Assembly: GCA_028753945.1 (NCBI GenBank)
Contig: JAPNXP010000001.1
Span: 1,178,001 to 1,242,000, forward strand
Origin: Hexactinellida sp. DTS-2022
Lineage: Eukaryota > Porifera > Hexactinellida
Reading direction: 5' to 3'
Length of the DNA: 64,000 nt
The translations under genes and the position numbers were made by a program. Each line of letters opens with the position of its first letter. Within the stretch, counting starts at the first letter, position 1. Below the pieces are notes generated by a model. That model had not been told where the DNA came from and ran no database searches. It worked only from the letters and a program-made list of their open reading frames with translations. Below, piece by piece: positions 52,201 to 62,724 of this stretch.

Positions 52201-54431
52201 TTGGATTTCTTGTTCTTGAAATTGGATTTCTTGTTCTTTGAATTGGATTTCTTGTTCTTGAATTGGATTTCTTGTTCTTGAATTGGATTTCTTGTTCTTG
52301 AAATTGGATTTCTTGTTCTTGAATTGGATTTCTTGTTCTTGAAATTGGATTTCTTGTTCGTGAAATTGAATTTCTTGTTCTTGAAATTGGATTTCTTGTT
52401 CTTGAATTGGATTTCTTGTTCTTGAATTGAATTTCTTGTTCTTGAAATTGAATTTCTTGTTCTTGAATTGGATTTCTTGTTCTTGAAATTGGATTTCTTG
52501 TTCGTGAAATTAAATTTCTTGTTCTTGAAATTGGATTTCTTGTTCTTGAAATTGGATTTCTTGTTCTTGAATTGGATTTCTTGTTCTTGAAATTGGATTT
52601 CTTGTTCTTGAATTGGATTTCTTGTTCGTGAAATTGGATTTCTTGTTCGTGAAATTAAATTTCTTGTTCTTGAAATTGGATTTCTTGTTCTTGAATTGGA
52701 TTTCTTGTTCTTGAATTGAATTTCTTGTTCTTGAATTGGATTTCTTGTTCTTGAATTGGATTTCTTGTTCTTGCATTGGATTTCTTGTTCTTGAAATTGG
52801 ATTTCTTGTTCTTGAATTGGATTTCTTGTTCTTGAATTTGAATTTCTTGTTCTTGAATTGGATTTCTTGTTCGTGAAATTGAATTTCTTGTTCTTGAATT
52901 GGATTTCTTGTTCGTGAAATAGAATTTCCTGTTCTTCAAATTGAATCGCCTGGATCGCCTGGATGAAATTGTGGTTTCACTGTATTGTATTGTGTGCACC
53001 ACAACAATTTTTATTAATTATAGGAATTTCAATATACCAGATTGGAATTAAGCATACTCGTTTCCTTCTAAATACCTGTTGGAAGCTAGCCTCTAGGTTC
53101 CTTTCGAATTTTCATTTATTTATTTTCACCTCTTTTGTAAACAACAATAAATTTTCTAATTGAAAATCTATAAATTCTAAATTCGTTTTCAGCATAAGTA
53201 CTTGTTTACCTATTATAACATTTGGATGTTAGTCTCTATCTCAATTAAAATGCGTTTACCCCATTCCCAATCTTGACGAACAAACAGCAATCAAGTTTTC
53301 ATATTTGTATTATAATTTATAATAATTTAAATTAATTACGAGCTGATATTATATTCTCAAGTTAAAGAATATAAATACTTTACATAGTGTATTAAGCTTT
53401 AAAAGTAGTGTTTTTTAATTGAAGAATTGTATCTACTTATTACCTGTTCGATTCATTTAAAGGGTCGTATGTATAGTTGGGTTAAAGCTTCAAGAATTAA
53501 GAAAATGATCCCCTAATTACCTCATCTCCACTTTGTTATTTAATTAAGCATATGATTGTATATTCAGTTTTCTGCTCCAATGTTTTCATTTTTAGGGCTT
53601 AAATTTTTGGATTTTTATTGTATCCTATTGTGTTTCGTATAAATAATGCATTCCAACAACTATTTAATACGTATTCATATCATATACTTATTTGTACTCG
53701 ATAAAGATTATCGTGTTTTCAAAAATGAAATTCAGCTGCTTCAGGAAGAACTTGGAATATATTGAATTGTGTTGAGTTATGTTTCTTTAAATAAAATAGT
53801 TAAGGAAATATACCAAGGTATTGAATCCCTGATAGTGCAGATAATTATATAATGCATCATTTAATACATTCCATTGTCCACTTAGGATCACGACGTAGCA
53901 ATCTCCAAGTATCGCGTGGCCACCCTCTCCACGCCTGAGAGTCCCCAGCTGTGGAATAACATCGGCATGTGTTTCTTTGATAAGAAGAAGTACGTCATAT
54001 CAGTCAGCTGTCTAAAGCGGTCCTGGTACCTTGCGCCCTTCGAATGGCGAATCGCGTACAACCTAGGATTAATGCACCTCGCGATAAGACAGTACGCATC
54101 AGCTGTTCTCTTCCTGCGCGCGGCAATTAGCACCAATGCCCGTGTGGGCGAGGCCTACCTTTTGCTGGGAATCGCGCTTTCGCACCTCCAGGAGAAGAAT
54201 CAGGCGAAGCAAGCTTTCGAACACTCCCTGTCTCTTCTTCCAGATAACATATCTGTTCTCCTAAACTACTCTATTTTCCTTGCTAAGCATGGCGACCTCA
54301 AAATATCTATTCAGCACTTGAGTAAGTGTGAAGCTCTAATTAGTAGTGTCAGTCTTAAAACTGTGGACCCAGATCTCGTCAAGATGTCGGGGCTGCTGAG
54401 ATCGCTTCTAGGCTCGGAGCAACAGGAGTAA
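49223..54431 (+). CDS. BBS4: BBSome subunit BBS4
   Basis: TPR protein of the BBSome, also tied to pericentriolar satellites. Exons 49223-49618, 49851-50252 and 53886-54431 join in phase 0 to 447 residues (human 519; the variable C-terminal tail is shorter). Strong blocks: RNWLIHSHYLSKDFDTCRS, ETQGMCEYAQYVQGM, LKQIARSLFLMGKHKTAIE | VYS, TTLGLLYLKNNKHQEAFEYL, ILAVGSVMQKHQ | DHDVAISKYRVA, PQLWNNIGMCFFDKKKYV, LKRSWYLAPFEWRIAYNLGL and YASAVLFLRAAI. About nine TPR units. The second intron is 3633 bp and holds a large minisatellite. Start taken at the ATG at 49223, from which the protein matches the family's disordered N-terminus. A second BBSome gene, BBS1, lies in the same window. Confidence 0.96.
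50341..50393. repeat. Short perfect hairpin pair
   Basis: CGCGC-TAC-GCGCG and GGGCC-TGC-GGCCC, each with 5-bp arms and a 3-nt loop, bounded by ACAAGC and GCTTGT. Same design as the cluster at 10743-10850. Confidence 0.6.
50810..52955. repeat. Large minisatellite, 18-19 bp unit
   Basis: From about 51040 to 52955 the DNA is an array of roughly 100 copies of TTCTTGTTCTTGAATTGGA, mixing 18- and 19-bp versions (GAATTGGA, GAAATTGGA, GAAATTGAA). Variants such as TTCGTGAAATT recur in similar order, a sign of higher-order units. Upstream, 50810-51040 holds an older form (TTGAATTTGTTGTAAATTAA). Entirely intronic. Confidence 0.95.
53104..53300. repeat. Dispersed repeat, copy 2
   Basis: Matches 10858-11085 in the ordered words TGTAAACAACAA, TTCAGCATAA, TTGTTTACCTATTATA and ATAACATTTG. 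Confidence 0.5.
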
Positions 54432-55265
54432 CACAGTTTGCCGTGGCATACCGTATATGAATCTTGTAGGAATTATATACAGTTCCACTGTCCGAGTATC
54501 TAATAAATTAATCTAACAGAGATGCTAATATCTATCACACATGCTTGAGTGAGTTATAAATACATAATTTATAGTTTAGATTAACAACAGATTTTTGCAT
54601 TTCTCGTTAGTTTCGGTATCCAATTTAAGCTATTCAGTAGTTTTGCGAAATTAATCACATATTATAAGTAGATTTGTCCGAAGTGAGACAAAATGCTATA
54701 GTGAATACTGTGTTGCAAATTAATTTTGGTTTGTAATAAGATATTACAAGCTTCAGCTCCCCAAAGTACAACATAAATTAATTGCTTTGGTTAGTAAGTG
54801 CTGCGGATAATTATAAGAACCAAATTTAACTAGTCTACTGACTTAATTGTGTCATTGGCTCATTATTTATTGATTTATACTGTTTGCAACTAACAATTAT
54901 AGAGTTAGGTAATTACAGTAGTGTTCGCGTAATAGCAAGTCGCATTTTGCACGAAATTTGCTTGCTAGTAGGCGAACTTGTTATTAGAGGAACAAAATTA
55001 ACATTAATGCTCGCATGGGGACTCCAAATAACTTGCTAATAGAGAGCAATATTTGCTATTTAGAGCAATTGCTATTAGGCTAACATTGTAGAATTTACAT
55101 GCTACAGGATATATCTAAATTTCAAATTATACCTTCCTGTATGATTAACATTCCAGCTTTTATATACTATAAGCAACATTCCAATGGATAATAATGCCGT
55201 ATCAAAAGAATACGGTATAATTGAGAGTATACTAGTTTATTTGAGTTGTTAGTTGAGTGTGTCTA
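54432..55265. other. Intergenic, BBS4 to serine racemase copy 2
   Basis: AT-rich, with AATAAA at 54502-54507 (70 bp after the BBS4 stop; plausible poly(A) signal) and a CAGT-type MITE at 54915-55088. Nothing else recognised. Confidence 0.55.
54915..55088. mobile_element. CAGTAGTGTTCGC MITE
   Basis: TA-flanked; left end CAGTAGTGTTCGCGTAATAG, right end GCTATTAGGCTAACATTG. Better preserved family mate of 12806-12955. It lies about 180 bp upstream of the racemase start codon. Confidence 0.75.
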
Positions 55266-56255
55266 ATGGCCAACTGGGATCTGCCACCTACTTTCGAAGA
55301 CATACGAAAAGCTGCTGAAACTATAAAGCCGTTCATTCACAAAACGCCCATTATGACGTCATCGTCTCTAGACGTCATGCATGGCTTGAAGTTCTACTTC
55401 AAATGTGAGAATTTCCAGAGAACGGGGTCCTTTAAGATCAGAGGCTGTATGAATGCAGTGACACGTGTTTGCGAGGAGAGAGACACGCCTCCGATCCTTG
55501 TAGCGTTCAGCAGCGGGAACCACGCACAAGCAGTGGCGAAGACGGCTCAGATAAAGGGACTGGAGGCACACATAATAATGCCCAGCTATTCGCCAGCTGT
55601 TAAGATCAGATCTGTTAAGGACTATGGAGGCCATGTCTATCCCTGCGAAACTCTGATGCCAGAAATAGTAAGCAAGGTGGAGGAAGTTAAGAAAGCACTG
55701 GGGCCAGATGCGGTTGTTATCCACCCATACGACAACCCCTATGTGATGGCGGGCCAGGGCACTGTGGGGCTGGAGGTGCTGCAGCAGGTCCCGCATCTGG
55801 ACTCCGTCGTAGTGGCCGTCTCGGGCGGGGGGCTGATATCTGGCATGTGCATCGCTATTAAGAATATAAAGCCAAGCGTCAAGATATTCGCAGCTGAGCC
55901 TGAGTCAGTCGGCGATAAGCATCGCTCTTTCCTGGCTAAAAGGAGGATTCCTATGGAGAGTCGACCCAAGACTATAGCCGATGGACTAACTGCGCCAATC
56001 GGCACCTTAACCTGGCCTGTTCTGCTGGAACACTTGACAGACGTGATAACGGTCTCAGAGGATGAAATACTGTCTGCTATGTACCTGAGCTGGGAGAGAC
56101 TTAAGATATTCGTAGAGCCGTCTGCAGCCGCCGCAGTAGCCGCCGCATTCAAGTTGAAACAGCTGTCTTCAGCTTCAGGCGTGGAGCATGTGTGTGTTGT
56201 GGTCTGTGGGGGGAATGTGGACCTCGCGTCCATTCCTCCCAAGCCGTCTACATAG
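55266..56255 (+). CDS. Serine racemase-like PLP enzyme, copy 2
   Basis: Paralogue of the gene at 36057-37049; 329 residues. Conserved catalytic features: PLP lysine K57 in NFQRTGSFKIRG, serine S83 in FSSGNH (the preceding His of copy 1 and human SRR is Phe here), the SGGGL phosphate loop, and AAEPESVGD at the metal site, where the aspartate is kept but neighbours differ. Start taken at the ATG at 55266 (MANWDLPP). The final 244 coding bp are almost identical to copy 1, then the reading frame ends two codons later with its own TAG. The two genes probably differ in substrate or activity upstream but share the same C-terminal lobe. Confidence 0.92.
   Translation: MANWDLPPTFEDIRKAAETIKPFIHKTPIMTSSSLDVMHGLKFYFKCENFQRTGSFKIRGCMNAVTRVCEERDTPPILVAFSSGNHAQAVAKTAQIKGLEAHIIMPSYSPAVKIRSVKDYGGHVYPCETLMPEIVSKVEEVKKALGPDAVVIHPYDNPYVMAGQGTVGLEVLQQVPHLDSVVVAVSGGGLISGMCIAIKNIKPSVKIFAAEPESVGDKHRSFLAKRRIPMESRPKTIADGLTAPIGTLTWPVLLEHLTDVITVSEDEILSAMYLSWERLKIFVEPSAAAAVAAAFKLKQLSSASGVEHVCVVVCGGNVDLASIPPKPST
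56003..56246. repeat. Near-identical tract shared with copy 1
   Basis: Counterpart of 36803-37046; see that entry. About five base differences, most synonymous. Confidence 0.9.
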
Positions 56256-56727
56256 GCTAGAACTCACACTGCTCACCTTACCCAATTATCTCTATCTCTT
56301 GCTCAAATTAGATTCCACTCACTGCTCAACTTATCACTGCCACTGCTCACTTTGCACTTTATATACTTGTTACTGCTGATTTGTATGCTATTTATAATTG
56401 AATTATTCAAGCTTGCTATTTCGTTAGACAATATTCCGTATTCGTTTAATATTCCCTTTGTTTTTAAAAGAGACGTCTATAGAAAAAAAAATTTTTTTAA
56501 TGAAATATGGACAAAAACATAGAAGGCATATTTATATACGGCCGCCCGTATATCGTCCAAAACAGCTTTTAATAAAAAATCCGCTTCAAATGTGTGATTT
56601 TTTATGTTGAACATCACCTTCCAATGCTTCAAAATTACAATAGAAAAGGTGTTGGCCGATATAAGTCTTAAGTAATTCCATAGGCTATGTGTATGAACAA
56701 TAAAGACAAAATTCATAATTAGTCTTA

Positions 56728-58675
56728 AGCCCACCATACACGATGCAACAAAGTTGCATGCAACTTTGTTGCACCGTGTATGTTGATTGTTGCACGCAAT
56801 ATTGTTGCATGGAAATTGGACATGTTCAATTTTCTTGCAACATCGTTGCACGAAAATATGGAAATTCAGTACATATTTTTCAGATTATTTTCGTTTGCAT
56901 TATTTCACCTACTCAAAACAATTGAAAAATTCACATGTTCTTTCTAGTGTCCTATTTAATTTACTACTTTATTAGAATTTTGAGCACAGTTTAAAAAACA
57001 CTGATCGTATTGCTGCATATTCTTTTCCTAGAAATACTACACTTCTTAAATTATCCACGACCCGTTAATTAACGACGTTTTTTTAATTTTTTAATGAATC
57101 TAGAAAATATGGATTAGACACTGGGATTGCACATGTACTAACCATTGTATTTCTAAGATGCGGGTAAATTCTAGCTATGGGCAGCTTCCGGACGACAGTG
57201 CCCGAATAAGGGAGGTTTGAATGAATATATAAATATCCAGTTCTAACCAAGAATACCAAAAATGGCTATACCTTATGATAATTATATAAATATAAATATC
57301 ACTGGACAGACGATCCATCCTTACAAAATTTCTATAACTGGATGTGTCAACTAAAAAATTTCCAGGCTTGCCGTGGAGATGAAAAATCGCATCCATATCC
57401 ATATCCAGACCATTTTTTGTGGATATCCATGGATATCCATTGAATATTGATATATTTCTAACACCTAATATCAACAAAATATCCAGAAGATTTAGGTTCT
57501 ATGATTTATGTATTTTATTATTTATCAATTGAATGTTGTACTATATGATCAAAGTTCGTCAATATCGCTATCAGCCTCAAAACATCTCTTTCTGGGTCAT
57601 TATTGATGGCTTCTGCTAGATTATTGACTTCGATAACAAATCCTAGCTTTTTGAAAGTCCATCGCGACTAATTTGAATTTAATTTTCTCCTCTATGGTTA
57701 ATTAATGAGCTAAAAGTATAGCAAGTAGGATAAACGAAAATACCAAAAATAAAAATCATAGCAAGTAAAATATTCTTGAGTGAGGTAAAAAAATTAAGTA
57801 AAATCTAAGGAAATATAACAAAGTCCACATTTCTTGTATTGACATTCCCAAATATACTTTGACATGCAAGGTTTCCAAAGTGAAAGAAAAATTCGATTCG
57901 GTTACTATTTTTACCTTTTTGACGTCACTAAAGGTCAAAATCACCTTCTTTTAGAATAATAAGGCTAGTAAATAATTTATTAGATGAAATAAATTAGGCG
58001 TGTAAACCAATTGGGGGTAGGACAAAAAAAAACTAAGGCTATATAATTTCACACTCATTTTTTTGAACCCTGGTTTGAAATATTTTTCGAAGTTAAATTT
58101 AATAGATGAAATGCATTTTGCGTCTCTCGATTTTGATCAAATCCTTAACCCATGAGATCTCAATTTGCGTTGACGGGTCAAATGCAATTCCTCCGGCGAA
58201 GTATAATAATTTGGAATGCGGAAATGACAAAGTATTTGGAATGCGGAAATGACAACGTGTTTTTTATCCACAATAGTGGATTGGGAAATAACAATTCCTT
58301 TGGGATTATACGTATAGTACAGTAGATGTCGGATATAAACACACCGGTTATGAAAACATATCGGATATAAGAACACTATTTTGGAAAACAGTTGCCATAT
58401 ACCCTGTATAATTGCTGTCGGTTATAAGAACATGCCGGTTATAAGCACATTAAGTGCAGTTCCCTACGATCTGCTTATACCGGCATCCACTGTACAGTAC
58501 TGATTTAAATTAATATTTTACCATGTATAATCGAGTAATTTCCATATGCAACAATGTTGCACGAAAATAAATGTTGCATACAACTTGTCGCACAAAAATT
58601 GTGTTGCATGCAATATTGTTGCACCGTGTATATTACCCTGTTGTGTGCACAATGTTGCATCGTGTATGGTGGGCT
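56728..58675. mobile_element. 1.95-kb PIF/Harbinger-like element
   Basis: Ends AGCCCACCATACACGATGCA and its exact complement, flanked by TTA on both sides (56725-56727 and 58676-58678), the duplication typical of PIF/Harbinger. Subterminal regions repeat GTTGCA-type words many times (for example TTGCACCGTGTAT at both ends). The roughly 1.6-kb centre has no recognisable transposase, only short frames, so the copy is non-autonomous or decayed. A younger TA-flanked MITE is nested at 58320-58492. Confidence 0.85.
58320..58492. mobile_element. CAGTGGATGCCGG-family MITE, third copy, nested
   Basis: TA-flanked (58318-58319, 58493-58494). Left end CAGTAGATGTCGGATATAAA; right end ACCGGCATCCACTG. It is inside the Harbinger-like element and so is younger than it. 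Confidence 0.85.
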
Positions 58676-59371
58676 TTAGGGGTTTACTGACCGCTTTCAA
58701 ATATTCTCTATTTTATAAGAAGAATTCCAGATTTTAGAGTTCATTTTGGTATTCATAAGACTTGGCCCTAAAACGATACTTCATACATAGTGCTAGAGAT
58801 CGCCCGGTTGGTAGTCAATACTAAAATAGTGTTTGTTGCTACGACCCAGACTCAAATTATCTCGCAGTAATAGAGTTTAGTATATGTTAAATTATTTACT
58901 ATCTTTTGTTCACATACTATTTGGTATTTCTCTTGCAATTATAGACAAGTCTCTATTACGAGCTTTTAACAGGCGTAGCACGCGTTCCGGCTGGTGCAGC
59001 CATGGCCGGACCAGTTTTCATTGTTTTGTCGGAGACATTCCAGAGCTGTGCTACGCCCCTTCAGATATACTTACTAATAAGAAAGCAAGCCAGGCACGAA
59101 TGACACAAGTATAAATCTCATTAGTGAAGTGACTAGACTAGTTACAACACTAACTTGTGGTTCTTACGAGTTTTTAAGCCGTCATCAAAACATTCAAGTA
59201 ATTACCACCTCATGAATACTATTCTCCAAAATTGCATTTGCCAAATTGTACCAAATATATTCAGCCAATGTATTTCTGTGTATAAGTTTAGCAACAAGCA
59301 CTTATTCTACATAAAGACTTCACTTCTAAGTTCTAATTTGGACAGTGAAGAAAACCAGCATAGATTTTGGC

Positions 59372-62308
59372 ATGTTTGTTCACCTTCGAGTAATTTCTAT
59401 GAAAGCACTGAGGCTACATACATTCCTATCTACCAATGCTGCAGCTAGTTCCAGGGTCGCAGAATCGACTCACTTCGCGAGGCGACACATCGGTCCCACG
59501 GAGACAGAAACCAAAGCGATGCTAGAAACCTGCGGAGTCTCGAGTCTGAACGAACTCATCGATGTAACTATTCCGCCTCAGATTCGCTACTCGGACTCTC
59601 TCTCGATCCCCAGCCCGCTGACAGAGCCGCAGCTGCTGGCGCGAGTCAAACAGATCGGACAGAGGAACAAGCTCTTCCGGTCCTACATCGGTATGGGCTA
59701 TTACGGCTGCCACATTCCGTCCCCCATCCTGCGAAACGTGCTGGAGAACCCGGCCTGGTACACGCCCTACACGCCCTACCAGGCCGAGATATCCCAGGGG
59801 CGCATGGAGGCGCTATTCAACTTCCAATCCATGGTTGCTAGCATCACCGCGCTGGACGTGGCTAACGCCAGCATGCTGGACGAAGCGACGGCCGCGGCAG
59901 AGGCGATGGGACTCTGCGCGAGACACACCAAGAGGAACCTGTTCCTCATAGACGAGCTGTGCCACCCCCAGACAATAGCCACTGTCTTGACTCGGGCCAG
60001 CAGCCTGGGGATCCGAGCTGAGATAGTGGACCTGCTCAGTCCGGACCTGCAGCTGCCGTCCGGCCTGGCCGGGCTGCTTCTGCAGTACCCGGACACGCAG
60101 GGCTCTCTCACGGACCTGAGTGCCCTCTCCGAGAGGGCGCACGGAGCGGGGGCTCTGGTGGTGGCGGCCACCGACCTGCTGGCGCTGACGCTCGTGAGGC
60201 CGGTCGGGGAGATGGGCGTGGACGTGGCGGTGGGGTCCTCTCAGAGGTTCGGCGTCCCCATGGGGTACGGGGGCCCGCACGCCGGGTTTTTCGCCGTTAA
60301 GAAATGCTTGGTTAGGAACCTGCCCGGACGCCTGATCGGCGTGAGCAGGGACGCGGAGGGGCGGCCGGTGTACCGCCTGACCCTGCAGGCGCGGGAGCAG
60401 CACATAAAGCGGGACAAGGCCACCAGCAACATATGCACCGCACAGGCGCTGCTGGCTAACGTGGCTTCCTTCTACGCGGTGTACCACGGACCGCAGGGCC
60501 TGAGGGACATTGCGGCCGAGATCAACTTCAAAACAGCTGAGCTGGCGAGTGCCATCCAGGGCGCAGGGCTGCTGGTTAGGAACGCTTGCTTCTTCGACTC
60601 TCTTCTGGTGCAGAGCTCTCCGTCCGAGCGAGAGCGCGTGCTGCAGCGGGCAGGCGAGCGGCGCATTAACCTGCGGGTGTTCCCGGGAGAGGAGCACCTG
60701 GGCGTCTCTCTCGACGAGACAGTCTCGCAGAGCGACCTGTCCGACCTCAAGTTCGTGTTCTCAGGCACTGAGAGCGTCGCACCGGTAGCCACAGGGCTAA
60801 GGAGCATCCACGACTCGCGCCTCGCCCGGAGCTCGCCCTTCCTGGAGTTCCCGGTCTTCCGCGAGCACCACTCGGAGACCAGCTTCATGCGGTACGTGCG
60901 CGGACTGGAGCTGCTCGACTACGGCCTCGCCAACAGCATGATCCCGCTCGGCTCCTGCACCATGAAGCTAAACGCAGCCACAGAGATGATTCCCATATCT
61001 TTTCCAGAATTCGCGAATATTCACCCCTTCGTCCCGGTGGATCAGGCTCTGGGGTACCAGCAGATTCTCAGCGAGCTGGAAAGCGACCTCGTCAGCATCA
61101 CGGGGTACGACAAGGTGTGCTTCCAGCCGAACAGCGGCTCTCAGGGGGAGTATACGGGCCTGCTGGCCATCCGCCGGTACCTCGAGGGGACCGGCGAGGG
61201 ACACCGGAGGGTGTGTCTGGTCCCCGCCTCCGCGCACGGGACCAACCCGGCCAGCTCGCGCATGGCCGGACTCGAGACGGTCTACATCGACAGCACGGAT
61301 GTGGGCAGCGTGGACCTGGAGGACATGAGGCGGAAGGTGGACGCGCACGCGGATCGACTGGCGGTGGCCATGTTCACGTATCCGTCTACGAACGGCGTGT
61401 TTGACGAGTCCATAACGGACATGTGCGACATGATACACCAAGCGGGCGGACAGGTGTACATCGACGGAGCAAACATGAACGCGCAGGTCGGGCTGGCGCG
61501 CCCCGGGGACTACGGGGGAGACGTGTCGCACCTGAATCTGCACAAGACCTTCTGTATACCGCACGGGGGCGGGGGGCCAGGGATGGGGCCGATCGGAGTC
61601 AAGAAGCACCTCGTGCCCTACCTGCCCACTCACCCCATGATAGACTCCAACCTGGAGAGCTCTAAGTCCCTCGGCACAGTCTCCGCGGCTCCTTTCGGCT
61701 CTTCGCTGATCCTCCTCATCACCTGGGCCTACATACGCATGATGGGACCGGAGGGCTTGAAAAAGGCGTCGCTAATCGCGGTTCTCAACTCCAACTACAT
61801 TCGCAGGCGACTGGAAGACCATTTCAAGATTCTGTTTCACGGGACGCACGGCTTCACTGCACACGAGGTGTTGATCGACACACGCGGCTTGCAACAGAAA
61901 AGTGGCATAGATGCCACCGACATCGCGAAACGTCTCCAGGACTACGGGTTCCACGCCCCCACGATGCACTGGCCGGTGCACAACAACCTCATGATAGAGC
62001 CGACCGAGAGCGAGAACAAACAGGAGTTGGACAGGTACTGCGACGCTCTTATCCAAATCAAAGCGGAAATAAATGAAATTGTTAATGAGAAGTATCCAAA
62101 GGACGATAATGTGTTGAGGAACGCTCCGCACTCGATCCCACGGCTGATGGAGGACATCTGGACACACCCTTATAGCCGCAAGAAGGCGGCCTATCCGCTC
62201 CCGTGGGTCACGGAACGGAAGTTTTGGCCAAACTGCAGTCGCGTTGATGACGTGTACGGAGACAGACATCTGGTGCTGACTCATCAAGATGTGGCCAATT
62301 CCCAGTAG
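59372..62308 (+). CDS. GLDC: Glycine decarboxylase (P-protein), mitochondrial
   Basis: P-protein of the mitochondrial glycine cleavage system: PLP-dependent decarboxylation of glycine and transfer of the aminomethyl group to H-protein lipoate. 978 residues (human 1020). The N-terminal 40 residues are basic and Ser-rich, a likely transit peptide, followed by FARRHIGPTETETKAML. Family blocks: SYIGMGYYGCHIPSPILRN, NPAWYTPYTPYQAEISQGR, YGGPHAGFFAV, LPGRLIGVSRDAEGRPVYRL, MIPLGSCTMKLNA, PNSGSQGEYTGLLAI, SAHGTNPASSRMAG and HLNLHKTFCIPHGGGGPGMG with PLP lysine K725. In-frame ATGs at 59372 and 59399 could both serve as start. Intronless. AATAAA at 62406. Confidence 0.97.
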   Translation: MFVHLRVISMKALRLHTFLSTNAAASSRVAESTHFARRHIGPTETETKAMLETCGVSSLNELIDVTIPPQIRYSDSLSIPSPLTEPQLLARVKQIGQRNKLFRSYIGMGYYGCHIPSPILRNVLENPAWYTPYTPYQAEISQGRMEALFNFQSMVASITALDVANASMLDEATAAAEAMGLCARHTKRNLFLIDELCHPQTIATVLTRASSLGIRAEIVDLLSPDLQLPSGLAGLLLQYPDTQGSLTDLSALSERAHGAGALVVAATDLLALTLVRPVGEMGVDVAVGSSQRFGVPMGYGGPHAGFFAVKKCLVRNLPGRLIGVSRDAEGRPVYRLTLQAREQHIKRDKATSNICTAQALLANVASFYAVYHGPQGLRDIAAEINFKTAELASAIQGAGLLVRNACFFDSLLVQSSPSERERVLQRAGERRINLRVFPGEEHLGVSLDETVSQSDLSDLKFVFSGTESVAPVATGLRSIHDSRLARSSPFLEFPVFREHHSETSFMRYVRGLELLDYGLANSMIPLGSCTMKLNAATEMIPISFPEFANIHPFVPVDQALGYQQILSELESDLVSITGYDKVCFQPNSGSQGEYTGLLAIRRYLEGTGEGHRRVCLVPASAHGTNPASSRMAGLETVYIDSTDVGSVDLEDMRRKVDAHADRLAVAMFTYPSTNGVFDESITDMCDMIHQAGGQVYIDGANMNAQVGLARPGDYGGDVSHLNLHKTFCIPHGGGGPGMGPIGVKKHLVPYLPTHPMIDSNLESSKSLGTVSAAPFGSSLILLITWAYIRMMGPEGLKKASLIAVLNSNYIRRRLEDHFKILFHGTHGFTAHEVLIDTRGLQQKSGIDATDIAKRLQDYGFHAPTMHWPVHNNLMIEPTESENKQELDRYCDALIQIKAEINEIVNEKYPKDDNVLRNAPHSIPRLMEDIWTHPYSRKKAAYPLPWVTERKFWPNCSRVDDVYGDRHLVLTHQDVANSQ

Positions 62309-62724
62309 TACGAGCTTACACTATAATCACACTTATTATTATACTGACTATTTCGCTTTTACACTTTCGAGTAGTTTTTCTAATTATTTATAGTTGCCGA
62401 CGTCGAATAAATTTAATTCCAATATTTATTTACTAGCTAGCGGGCCAGTATTGTTTTTCCGTTTATTCATTCCATATTATAAAATTATAATTAATCGATC
62501 TATTCAAGCTTGTCGATTGATCTTCACAAGGCAAGTACGCGATAGAAAAGAAATTGTAAATTCTTAAATTATAAGATTGTCGTGTTGGTATAGTTGAATA
62601 TTTTTGGCATAAATCTGGTTATTATTAAGGCTTGACTCACATACTTAACAGCTTTCTCCCTTATACGTATAATCCCATTCCAAATTTCCAATCTGTTTCA
62701 GAACTGAGCAGCTTTTATAGAGCT
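62309..62724. other. Intergenic, GLDC to SLC37-like gene
   Basis: AT-rich, about 416 bp. It ends with CCAATCTGTTTCAG (good acceptor context) 25 bp before the ATG and TTTATAG 4 bp before it, consistent with a spliced 5' leader. Confidence 0.5.
62406..62411 (+). promoter_or_regulatory. Polyadenylation signal, GLDC
   Basis: AATAAA 98 bp after the GLDC stop codon in AT-rich 3' flank. Confidence 0.5.

Larger units (their letters stand above)
50253..53885 (+). other. BBS4 intron 2 with minisatellite
   Basis: Begins with donor GTGAGA and ends CCACTTAG. Contains a hairpin pair at 50341-50393, degenerate minisatellite at 50810-51040, the main array to about 52950, and a dispersed repeat copy at 53104-53300. 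The many long open frames on either strand in the array are by-products of the repeat and not genes. Confidence 0.8.
56256..59371. other. 3.1-kb gap filled by a Harbinger-like element
   Basis: No supported gene. Most of it is the element at 56728-58675. To the right, 58970-59063 has ends GGCGTAGCAC and GTGCTACGCCCC, a small decayed inverted-repeat element. The open frame extends from about 59345 into GLDC, but the first ATG is at 59372. Confidence 0.6.

Noticed and set aside
50988..53002. Several open frames of 60-142 codons encoding QEQEIQF/KNKKSN-type repeats on both strands
   Set aside because: They are read-through of an 18-19 bp minisatellite inside a BBS4 intron; frames exist because the unit lacks stops, and there is no codon bias or start context.
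57175..57944. Transposase for the Harbinger-like element
   Set aside because: The frames there are short, AT-rich and lack any DDE or helix-turn-helix pattern.
59813..61633. Antisense frames of up to 294 codons over GLDC
   Set aside because: Shadows of the strongly biased GLDC coding frame; no family resemblance.
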